From: Pseudomonadota bacterium
Lineage (GTDB): Bacteria; Pseudomonadota; Gammaproteobacteria; Steroidobacterales; Steroidobacteraceae
Assembly: GCA_021808035.1 (NCBI GenBank)
Contig: JAKBCG010000049.1
Coordinates: 1-11,376 of the forward strand
DNA length: 11,376 nt
Direction: 5' to 3'
The notes under the pieces are model-generated. The model ran no database searches. It saw only the letters and a program-made list of their open reading frames with translations, and was not told the DNA's origin. Numbering within the stretch: the first letter of the stretch is position 1; each line of letters starts with the position of its first letter. A program made the translations under genes and the position numbers. This document shows, one piece after another, positions 1-7,660 of this stretch.

Positions 1-66
1 CGAGCGCCGCTCGCCGGCGTCCTGCTGTTCCTCATGGCCTGCGTCGGGCCGGCGACCGGGCGGGCG
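1..66 (+). other. Partial N-terminal signal peptide of the S53 peptidase, with possible lipobox
   Basis: The frame reads R-A-P-L-A-G-V-L-L-F-L-M-A-C, then V-G-P-A-T-G-R-A. This is a hydrophobic core followed by a small-residue region suited to signal peptidase I cleavage after GRA (about base 66). The L-M-A-C ending at base 42 also resembles a lipobox (Cys codon 40-42), though Met at -2 is not the commonest choice. The charged n-region is missing because the window begins inside the signal, so the two options cannot be separated here. Confidence 0.6.
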
Positions 67-3000
67 GTCAACCCCACCGCCGGACCGGCAGCGCGCCTCG
101 TGCGCATACCCGGCAGCGTACCGGCGGTGCTCACCCGCGCGACCCCGATCGCCACCCCCGCCGAGATCACGCGCGAGGCGAAAGCGCCGATCACCGTCAC
201 GCTCGTGCTCAAGCGCGACCACGAGCAGGCGTTCGAGCGGTATCTGGCGCAGCTGTATCGGCCGGGGTCGCCGGTGTATCGGCAGTTTCTCAGTCAACGG
301 CAGATCGCCGCGAGGTTCGGTCCGTCTCGGGCGGTGTATCGACGGGTGGTCGCGTACTTGCGGGCGGCCGGTTTCACGCTCGCCCAGAGTTCGACGAATC
401 GTCTGACGGTGACCGCACGGGGCAGCCGGTCGCAGGCGCAGCGCGCGTTCGACGTCGCGATTCGCGACTATCGGATCGGGCGCCGGCGTTTTTACGCGAA
501 CAGCACCGATCCGGCGCTGCCGGCGGAGCTGGCCGCGCACGTGCAGGCGATTGCGGGGCTTTCCGATCTGGCGCGTCCGTGGCGGGCCGGGGCGAACCGG
601 CTCGGCGGCGGCGCGGCGAACCAATTTATTCGGAAGCAAGCCAAATCGGCGGCGGGGAAATACGCCTGGAGCCAGATACCTTTACAAGGTCAGTTATTGA
701 TCAAGTGTTCGATTCCGGGCCTCGCCAAAGCGATCAACAGTCTGTCGCTCTCGGCACCCGGAATAGCACCCGGATTAGGGGACGCCATCCTGGCGGCGAC
801 CGCGCCGGTCGCGTGCGAGCTGAACATGATCGCCGCCTATGCGGTCGGTCAGGATCCATTCTCCAGCCATTGGCTGCCGCGACCTGGGCAGCGGCGGCTG
901 CAGACGGCGAGCGCAGTCGCGCCGAGCGCGGCGGTGCCGGGCACGGGTCAGACGATCGGCTTGCTGGAGTTCGACAATTTCCACCCGTCGGACGTGCAGA
1001 ACTACCTGAATCTGACCGGAGCCGGTAGCGAGTTCAGCCAGCTCTCCGAGGTCGACGTTGACGGCGGGGCCGGCGCACCGGGTCCGAGCGAGTCGGAGGT
1101 ACTGCTGGATGCCGACATCGCGCTCTCGCTCGCACCGGGAGCGAAGGTGGTCGTCTACGACGGCTCGTTTCACGGAGCTGGCAGTTTTCAGGCGATATTC
1201 AACGCGATGATCAACGGCGGGGTGACCGTGATCTCGAACAGCTGGGCGGCCTGCGAGAACCAGGAATCGACCGCGGACGTACAGAGCCTGAACAGCGTAC
1301 TGGCGAATGCCGCCGCCGCCGGGATCACGGTGGTCAGCGGCTCCGGGGACACCGGCAGCACCTGCCTCGACGGGGCCGCGAACACGGTCGCGGTGCCCGC
1401 CGACTCACCGAACGTGACCACGGTGGGTGGTACGACGGCGACGCCGATGCTGGCGGGCGCCTACTACAACGAGCAGTGGTGGGACGGCACGACGCAGTCG
1501 CCACCGACCGGCCAAGGCGGTTTCGGGGTCAGCAAGTTCTTCAGCGTCCCCAGCTATGAGACCTCGTTCACCTCGGCAAGCGGCCGGTCGGTGCCCGACG
1601 TGGTCGCACCGGCCGATCCGGCCGAGGGCTGGACGCTGTGTCAGGCGGACCAGGGCGGCTGTCCCGCGCCGTACCTGTACGGTGGCACGAGCGCGGCGGC
1701 ACCGGAGTTCGCGGCGATTGTCGCGGTGCTGAACCAGGAGTTGGGCCGCAACCTGGGGTTCCTGAACCCCACGTTGTACGCGCTCGCGGGGACGAGCGCA
1801 TTCCATTCGCCGACCTCGATGGGCAGTGACTTTGCGCACGTCGGGCTCGGCTCACCGAACGTCAATGAGCTGCGCCGGCTGCTCGCCAAGGGGACCACCG
1901 GGTCCGTCGATCTGGCGAACTCGGGAATCATCGTGCCACCGGTCCCGGTGACTGCGGACGGCACGAGCGCCGCGCCGGTGGCGGTGATGACGCTGGATGC
2001 GAATTTCTACACTGTGCCCGGTCAGGCCGTGACCCTGAGCGCGAACAGCGGTTCGCATGCGCAGATCGACACGGTGCGCGGGACGACGGACATCGACAGC
2101 GGCGAGGCACTGTTCGCGGTCACGGACACGGTGCCGGAAACGGTGACCTTGACCGCCTCCACCGCGGCCGGTGCGATCCCCGGCAGCGTCACGGTGACCT
2201 TCGTGTCGCCGCCGGCCGCGTCGGGCGGGATCAGCGCGTCGCCGACCACGGTGACCGCAGACGGTAGCAGCACGACGACGATCACGGTCACGCTGAAGGA
2301 TGCGAACGGCAACCCCTCGCCCGGCAAGACCGTGGGGCTTGCGCAGGGCAATGGCGGCTCGCAGATCTCGGCGGCGAGCGCGACGACGGATGCGACCGGC
2401 ACGGTCAACTTCACCGCGACCGACGCCCTGGCCGAAACCGTGACCTACACCGCGACCGACCTCACCGACGGCAACCTGCCGGTACCGGGCAGTGCGCAGG
2501 TGCAATTCACTAACGCCACCGCCGCGCCGCCATGCAGTGTCGGCCTGGGCACCGCCGCGAACGGCTACGCCGTATCGACCTTCGCGAGCGGCTTTGTCTA
2601 CAGCAGCAGTTGCATCGGCCCGATCGGCCTCGCGTTCGATCCGCAAGGAAATCTTCTCGTGGGCAACTACACCACCGGCCTGCTGTACCGCTTCAGCCCA
2701 CAGGGTGGCAGCGCTGATCCCGGTCACGTGATCGGGGATCCCTACAACAGTGCGGGGCTCGCAGGCCTCGTATTCGGCGCGGACGGCTCGCTGTACAGCA
2801 CGGGTCGATATGGCGGCGCCTGCAGCATTCTCAACGCCGTCGCCCAGATCGACCCGCAGACCGGGCAGGACGTCCGCAATCTGAACGCTCCCGGCTGTCC
2901 GACCGGAATAGCGGTCGATCCACTGAGCGGCGATCTGTTCATCTCGTCGGGTTACGGCGGCATCTACCGCTTGTCGAACTACGCGAGCGGCGCCGGGACG

Positions 3001-5022
3001 CTGACCAACTACTCGAACGTGGCAGCGGATGGCATGACGTTCGCGCAGGACGGCACCCTGTATGCCAGCGACAACGGCAATGGCGTCGTCTACTCGATCA
3101 CCGGCACCAACAGTCCGACACCTGGCGTTGCAACACCGATCGCCTCGGTGCAGGGCACCGACGGGATCACGCTGATCACCAATCCAGCCAACCCGGCGCT
3201 GCCCTACGTGGTCGTCAACTCGAACAATGGCGACATCGTGAAGATCGACCAGACGACCTCGCCGGCAACGCTGACGACGATCTACAGCGGTGGGTCACGG
3301 GGTGACTTCGTCACCGTCGGACCGGATGCCTGCATGTACGCCACCCAGACTGATCGGGTGATCAAGATCACCAACGCCGACGGGAGCTGCTCGTTCCAGC
3401 CGGTCGCGGTGGCGCCGGCGGTCGCGCTGACACCGGCGGTGATTGCGCCGGATCCGACCCAAGGCGGAACGCTCACCCTGACCGCGCAGCTGCAGAACAT
3501 CGCGAGTCCCGCCGGGATGCCGGTGCAACTGCTCGTGACCGGCGCGAACCCGAACGTGTACGCGGGCTCGAGCGACGCGAACGGTCGGGTGAGCTTCACG
3601 CTCGCCGGCGTGGAGTCCGGCGAGGACACCGCGACCGCGGTGTTCGCCAACAACGGGACCCCGTTGCCATCCAACAACGTGCAGGTGCACTGGCTCGCAG
3701 GGCCGCATACCACGTTCATCGCGATGAACCAGAACCCGGGATCCGGGGCGGCGGGCACGCCGATCACGGTGACCGGCACGCTGCAGGACGTGTCGGCGAA
3801 TCCGGCCGCGGCGCTGTCCTCGCAGTTGGTCGAGTTCACGCTCGACGGCCAGAGCTGCAGCGCGGTGACCAACGGCGCGGGTACCGCCAGTTGCAGCCTC
3901 ACGCCCTCCACCCCCGGAACTGGAACCCTGAATGCGGCGTTCGCGGGCAACTCGCAGTACCTCGCGAGCGCGGCGATCCGGCGGGTGGACGTCACCACCG
4001 CGCCGCCGACGGTGTCGATCAGCGTCAACCCCACCACGATCGCGGTCGGCGGCAGTGCGACGCTCACCTGGTCGAGCAGCAATGCGACGTCTTGCACCGC
4101 GAGTGGTGCGTGGAGCGGCACTCAATCCACGTCGGGGAGCCAGACGGTGTCGTCGAGCATGGCCGGGAGCGACACCTACACGCTCACCTGCATGGGTTCG
4201 GGCGGCAGTGCGAGCGCCTCGGCGGTGCTTGCAGCGACGCTGGTGAGCGTCACCGTCGCGGCGCACTCCGGCGGCGGCGGGTCCCTGTCGGACGCGGTGC
4301 TCGCGCTGCTCGGCGCGGCGCTCGCGCTGCGCGTGCTGGCGGGTCGTGCGGCCGGCGCGCGCGGCCGGCTGCTGATGGGACTACTGCTCGCGCTCGGCGC
4401 CTCGAGCGGCGTCGCGCGGGCGAGCGCCGCCGGACTGCTCGATCAGCTGTATCTCGGCGTGCGCGTCGGCGCGATGCCGCTGTCGATGGATACCGGGCGG
4501 ATCGACGCGCAGCTCGGCGCGAACGGCTTCGGCACCGTGACCGCGCGGACCGACACCAGCGGTACCGGCGAGACGGCGTATCTTGGGATCCAGCTCAGCC
4601 GCCACAACGCGTTCGAGATCGCCTATACGAACCGCAACTCCCGGGTCGCCTCCCTCGGCGGCACCATCGGCTCCTCCGGCCAACTGCCCGCACTGCTCGG
4701 CACCGTCGCCGGATCGCTGCGCGGCTACGGCAGCATCTTCGCGGCGAGCTACCGCGCGCGGTTCCGCCTGCTGCGTCGGCTGTACCTGGATCCGCGAATC
4801 GGCGGCTTCACCTGGAGCACACGCGAACGCGTCGAGAGCCTCGGCACAGTGTTCACCGCGCAGCACCGCGGCGGCGGACTGACCGCCGGCCTCGGACTCA
4901 GCTACCGGCTCTGGCGAGGTTTGTTGGCCGGCATCGGCGCCGATTACTTCCGTGGCTTTCCCCGCAACGACGCCGTGCTCTACGGCGGTTCGCTCGAATG
5001 GCGCTTCGGCGGCGCGCGCTGA
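1..5022 (+). CDS. Secreted S53 (sedolisin) peptidase with Ig domains, beta-propeller, GlyGly-CTERM-like anchor and C-terminal OM beta-barrel; 5' end outside window
   Basis: Predicted serine-carboxyl endopeptidase acting outside the cytoplasm. The frame is open from base 1. The first ATG (34) sits inside a hydrophobic stretch that continues upstream (LAGVLLFLMAC), so the real start lies before the window; residue numbers here count from that ATG. Order: signal peptide remnant; S53 activation propeptide about 50-185; linker about 186-305; S53 catalytic domain about 306-625 with Glu355 and Asp359 (EVLLD), oxyanion Asp439 (SGSGDTGS) and nucleophile Ser553 (GGTSAAAP), ending with the GLGSPN motif typical of the family; two Big_1/invasin-like Ig domains about 636-835; NHL/SMP-30-like propeller about 845-1125; Ig-like domains about 1128-1222, 1224-1322 and 1323-1408; GlyGly-CTERM-like segment 1412-1445; signal-peptide-like segment 1443-1463; OmpA-type barrel 1464-1662. 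Protease assignment is firm; substrate is unknown. Having a barrel after a sorting signal is odd. It converges on the sulfotransferase gene. Confidence 0.9.
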   Translation, partial: RAPLAGVLLFLMACVGPATGRAVNPTAGPAARLVRIPGSVPAVLTRATPIATPAEITREAKAPITVTLVLKRDHEQAFERYLAQLYRPGSPVYRQFLSQRQIAARFGPSRAVYRRVVAYLRAAGFTLAQSSTNRLTVTARGSRSQAQRAFDVAIRDYRIGRRRFYANSTDPALPAELAAHVQAIAGLSDLARPWRAGANRLGGGAANQFIRKQAKSAAGKYAWSQIPLQGQLLIKCSIPGLAKAINSLSLSAPGIAPGLGDAILAATAPVACELNMIAAYAVGQDPFSSHWLPRPGQRRLQTASAVAPSAAVPGTGQTIGLLEFDNFHPSDVQNYLNLTGAGSEFSQLSEVDVDGGAGAPGPSESEVLLDADIALSLAPGAKVVVYDGSFHGAGSFQAIFNAMINGGVTVISNSWAACENQESTADVQSLNSVLANAAAAGITVVSGSGDTGSTCLDGAANTVAVPADSPNVTTVGGTTATPMLAGAYYNEQWWDGTTQSPPTGQGGFGVSKFFSVPSYETSFTSASGRSVPDVVAPADPAEGWTLCQADQGGCPAPYLYGGTSAAAPEFAAIVAVLNQELGRNLGFLNPTLYALAGTSAFHSPTSMGSDFAHVGLGSPNVNELRRLLAKGTTGSVDLANSGIIVPPVPVTADGTSAAPVAVMTLDANFYTVPGQAVTLSANSGSHAQIDTVRGTTDIDSGEALFAVTDTVPETVTLTASTAAGAIPGSVTVTFVSPPAASGGISASPTTVTADGSSTTTITVTLKDANGNPSPGKTVGLAQGNGGSQISAASATTDATGTVNFTATDALAETVTYTATDLTDGNLPVPGSAQVQFTNATAAPPCSVGLGTAANGYAVSTFASGFVYSSSCIGPIGLAFDPQGNLLVGNYTTGLLYRFSPQGGSADPGHVIGDPYNSAGLAGLVFGADGSLYSTGRYGGACSILNAVAQIDPQTGQDVRNLNAPGCPTGIAVDPLSGDLFISSGYGGIYRLSNYASGAGTLTNYSNVAADGMTFAQDGTLYASDNGNGVVYSITGTNSPTPGVATPIASVQGTDGITLITNPANPALPYVVVNSNNGDIVKIDQTTSPATLTTIYSGGSRGDFVTVGPDACMYATQTDRVIKITNADGSCSFQPVAVAPAVALTPAVIAPDPTQGGTLTLTAQLQNIASPAGMPVQLLVTGANPNVYAGSSDANGRVSFTLAGVESGEDTATAVFANNGTPLPSNNVQVHWLAGPHTTFIAMNQNPGSGAAGTPITVTGTLQDVSANPAAALSSQLVEFTLDGQSCSAVTNGAGTASCSLTPSTPGTGTLNAAFAGNSQYLASAAIRRVDVTTAPPTVSISVNPTTIAVGGSATLTWSSSNATSCTASGAWSGTQSTSGSQTVSSSMAGSDTYTLTCMGSGGSASASAVLAATLVSVTVAAHSGGGGSLSDAVLALLGAALALRVLAGRAAGARGRLLMGLLLALGASSGVARASAAGLLDQLYLGVRVGAMPLSMDTGRIDAQLGANGFGTVTARTDTSGTGETAYLGIQLSRHNAFEIAYTNRNSRVASLGGTIGSSGQLPALLGTVAGSLRGYGSIFAASYRARFRLLRRLYLDPRIGGFTWSTRERVESLGTVFTAQHRGGGLTAGLGLSYRLWRGLLAGIGADYFRGFPRNDAVLYGGSLEWRFGGAR
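4267..4368 (+). other. GlyGly-CTERM-like sorting signal inside the S53 frame
   Basis: Residues 1412-1445 read S-G-G-G-G-S, a hydrophobic helix (DAVLALLGAALALRVLAG) and an Arg-containing tail (R1433, R1438, R1443, R1445). This order (Gly-rich motif, transmembrane helix, basic cluster) is that of GlyGly-CTERM signals, processed by rhombosortase in many gammaproteobacteria. The preceding Ig-like domain (SVNPTTIAVGGSATLTWSSS) is of a kind common just before such signals. The signal normally ends a protein; here 217 further residues follow in frame. Assignment is by pattern only; no rhombosortase gene is in the window. Confidence 0.6.
4360..5019 (+). other. Internal signal peptide plus 8-stranded OM beta-barrel domain (C-terminal part of the S53 frame)
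   Basis: Right after the sorting signal the frame has basic residues (ARGR), a second hydrophobic core (LLMGLLLALGASSG) and V-A-R-A, a good signal peptidase I site, predicting cleavage after Ala1463 (base 4422). The remaining 199 residues alternate polar and hydrophobic/aromatic positions in about eight strand-like segments (for example LYLGVRVGAM, TAYLGIQLSR, LYLDPRIGGF, LTAGLGLSYRL, SLEWRF), matching small OmpA/OmpX-type barrels (OMP_b-brl). An ATG lies at 4375 within this signal, but I see no Shine-Dalgarno sequence before it, so independent translation is not well supported. It could be a separate gene fused by loss of a stop codon, or a real domain. Confidence 0.65.
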
Positions 5023-5033
5023 AGCGCCACGCG

Positions 5034-5051
5034 GGCGCCGCGCGCGGCGCC
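5034..5051. terminator. Perfect 18-bp GC palindrome between convergent genes; weak candidate bidirectional terminator
   Basis: GGCGCCGCGCGCGGCGCC is its own reverse complement and lies in the 65-bp gap between the stop of the S53 gene (5022) and the stop of the convergent sulfotransferase (5088). It can form a 7-bp stem with a CGCG loop on either strand. No T-run follows on either side, so it is not a classical intrinsic terminator; in such GC-rich DNA it could also be chance. Confidence 0.25.
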
Positions 5052-5087
5052 ATCGCATCCATCACACCGCCACCGCAATCCCCTGCG

Positions 5088-6476
5088 TCATCGCGTCGGG
5101 AGCGATTCGCCGAGCGGCTCGCATTCGCCGAGGGCATCGAGCAAGGGACCGAGATGCCTTTCATAGTGACGCCATCGTCCAATCGACGATGAATAGATCG
5201 GCTGGCGCACTTGCCAGAAGCTCGAGGTCAGCACCGGTCGATCCGTCTTGTAATAGTCGAGACAGCGCGCATCCCAGTCGAGCCCCACGAAATCGACGAT
5301 CTTGCGGCTCCAAGCCTCCTGGTCGGCGACCAACGCCTCGTACGGCACGTCGAGGATCGGCATCGGCAGGACGGCGTGCCAGTGCGCCATCAGGCGGCGA
5401 TAGAGACGATGGTAAAGCCCGAGTTGCCGCAGATCGCAGGTGAACGCGTGGCGAATACCGAAGTCCTGGAAGTAGTTCGACAGACAGGTATCCCGCGGAT
5501 CGCGGACACAGTGAATCAGCTTCGCCGCTGGAAACAGCAACGCGATCAGGCCGAGGTACCGGAAGTTCGCCGGCATCTTGTCCACACTGCGAATCGCCTC
5601 ACCGGCATCGCGTTCGAGCACGGCGAGATACTCGCCGGCGAGACGCTGCGCCAGCGGGCCACGAATCGCCGAAGCGCAGTCCGGATACGGTCGACCGGCT
5701 CCCGATCGCTCGACGAGCGACTGGGCGAGCCAGCGTATCTCCTCGAGTTCGCCATGCCCGTGAATATGCGGGTGACTCGCCAGGATCTGCTCCACGAGCG
5801 TCGTGCCCGACCGCATCATGCCGACGACGAAGACCGGACGATCCGTCGGGTTGCCGATCGGGCCGAGCTCGGCATACAGCTCGCGGCAGAACGTCGCGAT
5901 CGTCGCGTCGACGAACGCAACCTCCTCCTCCAACACGAACCGCTGTCGAGTCTTGCGCAGCGCGTTCCCGGCCTCGAAGCAGCGAAACGCCGCGTCGAAG
6001 TCCCCGTCCTCGTCGTAGACCTTGCCGAGCGCGAACTGCAGACCCACCGCTTGCTCGGGGTTGGGCGAGCCTTCCGTCAGGGCTCGCTCCAGCTCGCGAA
6101 TGCGTTCCTTGCGGTCGTTCGCTCCGCGCATCATCGACAGCGTGTAATGGGCGACGGCATTGTTCGGCTGGCGCGCGATCGCCTGGCGTTGCCAGTCGAT
6201 CGCTGCCTCGAACCGACCCTCCGTCTGGTACGTTTGCCCCATCGCGGCATAGTTCGCGGCGTTCTCCGGTTCTAGCTCGAGCGCCTTGGCGATCGCCGTG
6301 CGCGCGTCCTCGAGAAGTCCCTGCGAAAATCGCACTCGCCCGATCCCACGGTACGCCGCTGCCGAGCACGGATCGATCGCGAGCGCGCGCTCGTAACTGT
6401 CGATCGCTTGCTCGTAGCGACGCATCTCGAAATAGAGTCCACCGAGCTGACACAATCCCTCGCATGCAGTTGCCAC
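5088..6476 (-). CDS. TPR-repeat sulfotransferase, 5'-truncated by the adjoining IS element
   Basis: Predicted PAPS-dependent sulfotransferase with N-terminal tetratricopeptide repeats. Numbering from the GTG at 6476: TPR-like repeats cover about 5-110 (LGGLYFEMRRYEQAIDSYER, and ALELEPENAANYAAMGQTY), with a further helical region to about 175. The 5'-phosphosulfate loop is VFVVGMMRSGTTLVEQ (215-230), the 3'-phosphate motif is RDPRDTCLSNY (325-335), and the C-terminal SSFWQVRQPIYSSSIGRWR (418-436) is typical of this subfamily. The catalytic part therefore looks whole. The 5' end does not: the GTG and the first ~5 codons lie in transposase sequence, and the gene picks up in the middle of a first repeat, whereas relatives usually have more N-terminal repeats. 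I infer that the original start was removed when the IS arrived or during a later deletion. Expression would need a promoter in the IS; it may be a pseudogene. The acceptor is unknown. Confidence 0.8.
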   Translation of the reverse strand: MATACEGLCQLGGLYFEMRRYEQAIDSYERALAIDPCSAAAYRGIGRVRFSQGLLEDARTAIAKALELEPENAANYAAMGQTYQTEGRFEAAIDWQRQAIARQPNNAVAHYTLSMMRGANDRKERIRELERALTEGSPNPEQAVGLQFALGKVYDEDGDFDAAFRCFEAGNALRKTRQRFVLEEEVAFVDATIATFCRELYAELGPIGNPTDRPVFVVGMMRSGTTLVEQILASHPHIHGHGELEEIRWLAQSLVERSGAGRPYPDCASAIRGPLAQRLAGEYLAVLERDAGEAIRSVDKMPANFRYLGLIALLFPAAKLIHCVRDPRDTCLSNYFQDFGIRHAFTCDLRQLGLYHRLYRRLMAHWHAVLPMPILDVPYEALVADQEAWSRKIVDFVGLDWDARCLDYYKTDRPVLTSSFWQVRQPIYSSSIGRWRHYERHLGPLLDALGECEPLGESLPTR

Positions 6477-7585
6477 TCGTCGTTTTGCTCGAGCAGCAGC
6501 GCACCGACCAGACGCGTGACGGCGGCCGTGTTCGGGAAGATGCCGACGACGTCGGTTCGGCGTTTGACTTCGGCGTTGAGCCTCTCGAGTGGATTTGTCG
6601 TATGGATCTGCGTGCGGTGCGCTTTGGGGAAGCCCATGTAGGCGAGCACGTCGGCCTCGGCACCATCCATGAGTTGCGAGAGCTTCGGGAACTTTGGCCG
6701 CAGCTGATCAGCGACCAGTCGCCATTGCGTGACCGCGGACTCGACCGAGTCCTGCGCGAACACGGTGTTGATCGCGGCGAGTACCATCTGACGTTGTCCC
6801 TTGCCGGCGTGCGCGAGGGCATTGCGCAAAAAATGAACCTTGCAGCGCTGCCAGCTTGCGCCCAGCACTTTCGCCGCAGCCGCTTTTAGGCCTTCATGCG
6901 CGTCCGAGATCACGAGCTTCACGCCCCGCAATCCTCGGCGGGTCAGGGAACGCAGGAAATCGGTCCAGAAGGTCTCGGCTTCCGACGGATTGACCGCCAT
7001 GCCGAGCACTTCGCGGGTCCCCTCGGTGTTCACGGCGACGGCTATTATTACGGCCTTGGAGACGATCCGGCCGGCCTCCCGCGATTTCACATACGTCGCG
7101 TCGATCCACAGGTAGGGCCAATCCCCTTCGATGGGCCGGTCGAGGAATGCGTTGACGCGCTCGTCGATCTCCCCGCACAGTCGGCTCACCTGGCTCTTGG
7201 AGATGCCCGCCATGCCCATCGCCTTGACCAGCTCATCGACGGAGCGGGTCGAGACGCCCTGCACGTAAGCTTCTTGAATTACGGCGGCGAGCGCCTTCTC
7301 GGCGGTTCGGCGCGGCTCCAGAAACGGCGGGAAGTAGCTCCCGGCACGCAGCTTCGGGATCTTGACGTTCACCGACCCTGCACGGGTCTCCCAGAGCCGC
7401 TCTCGGTAGCCGTTGCGGCTGTTCTGGCGCTCGGGGCTGCGTTCGCCGTAGGAGGCGGCGCAGATGTTCTCGACGTCCATGTCCATCACGTGCTGCACGA
7501 TGTGCTGGATCATTTCCCGCAAAAGATCGCTATCCGACCCCTTTTCCAGGAGCTCAGACAATGCAATGCTAGCCTTGGCCATCAT
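6272..7585 (-). CDS. IS256-family (mutator-type) transposase with foreign C-terminal tail
   Basis: DDE transposase that moves its own IS. I chose the ATG at 7585 (protein begins MMAKASIALSELLEKG) because GGAGAA stands 2 bases upstream (7588-7593); a longer frame to 7654 adds residues that look like IS-end sequence. Numbering from 7585: catalytic Asp162 (LWIDATYVKSR), Asp228 (VISDAHEGLK) and Glu334 (NPLERLNAEVKRR) are present, with the CKVHFLRN block between them. Family proteins are about 400 residues and end 15-30 residues after the NDEW motif. Here NDEW falls at 368-371, similarity stops by about 376, and the frame then runs out of phase through the sulfotransferase gene to a stop at 6272, adding ~60 unrelated residues. 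The catalytic core is intact, but the altered tail and lost IS end make independent transposition unlikely. Relatives elsewhere in the genome are likely. Confidence 0.88.
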   Translation of the reverse strand: MMAKASIALSELLEKGSDSDLLREMIQHIVQHVMDMDVENICAASYGERSPERQNSRNGYRERLWETRAGSVNVKIPKLRAGSYFPPFLEPRRTAEKALAAVIQEAYVQGVSTRSVDELVKAMGMAGISKSQVSRLCGEIDERVNAFLDRPIEGDWPYLWIDATYVKSREAGRIVSKAVIIAVAVNTEGTREVLGMAVNPSEAETFWTDFLRSLTRRGLRGVKLVISDAHEGLKAAAAKVLGASWQRCKVHFLRNALAHAGKGQRQMVLAAINTVFAQDSVESAVTQWRLVADQLRPKFPKLSQLMDGAEADVLAYMGFPKAHRTQIHTTNPLERLNAEVKRRTDVVGIFPNTAAVTRLVGALLLEQNDEWQLHARDCVSSVDSISRCVATSKRSTVTSARSRSIRARQRRTVGSGECDFRRDFSRTRARRSPRRSS

Positions 7586-7660
7586 GGTTCTCCGATTAAA
7601 GTTCTGGCGTGGTAACCGAACCTTAAACCAAGATCCGTGATGGCCGCTGAACAAGATGCT
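6455..7660 (-). mobile_element. IS256-family insertion sequence, right end missing
   Basis: The element is defined by its transposase. Its base composition is visibly less GC-rich than its neighbours. The left end (upstream of the transposase) must lie between the start codon at 7585 and about 7672, where recognisable integrase coding begins. The right boundary is about 6450-6470: transposase similarity stops after NDEWQLHAR, and sulfotransferase TPR coding begins at once in a different frame. I compared the two boundaries by eye and found no terminal inverted repeat pair and no 8-9-bp target duplication, as expected if the right end was deleted. The edges given are approximate. Confidence 0.7.
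7588..7593 (-). promoter_or_regulatory. Shine-Dalgarno sequence of the IS256 transposase
   Basis: On the minus strand GGAGAA precedes the tandem ATG-ATG at 7585/7582 with a short spacing. It decides the start codon in favour of 7585 over the in-frame candidate at 7654. Confidence 0.6.

Noticed and set aside
3282..4266. Two overlapping minus-strand open frames of 279 and 323 codons opposite the Ig domains of the protease
   Set aside because: They are low-complexity, Arg/Ala-rich or mirror-like translations with no motif and no ribosome-binding site; the plus-strand frame has convincing domains throughout.
4375..4377. ATG as the start of an independent beta-barrel gene
   Set aside because: It would give a neat signal peptide, but no Shine-Dalgarno precedes it (GCGGCCGGCTGCTG) and the upstream frame is open for 1447 codons. 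Kept only as an alternative in the fusion finding.
5211..6275. A 354-codon plus-strand open frame opposite the sulfotransferase
   Set aside because: The minus strand has complete PAPS-binding motifs; the plus translation has only a shadow composition.
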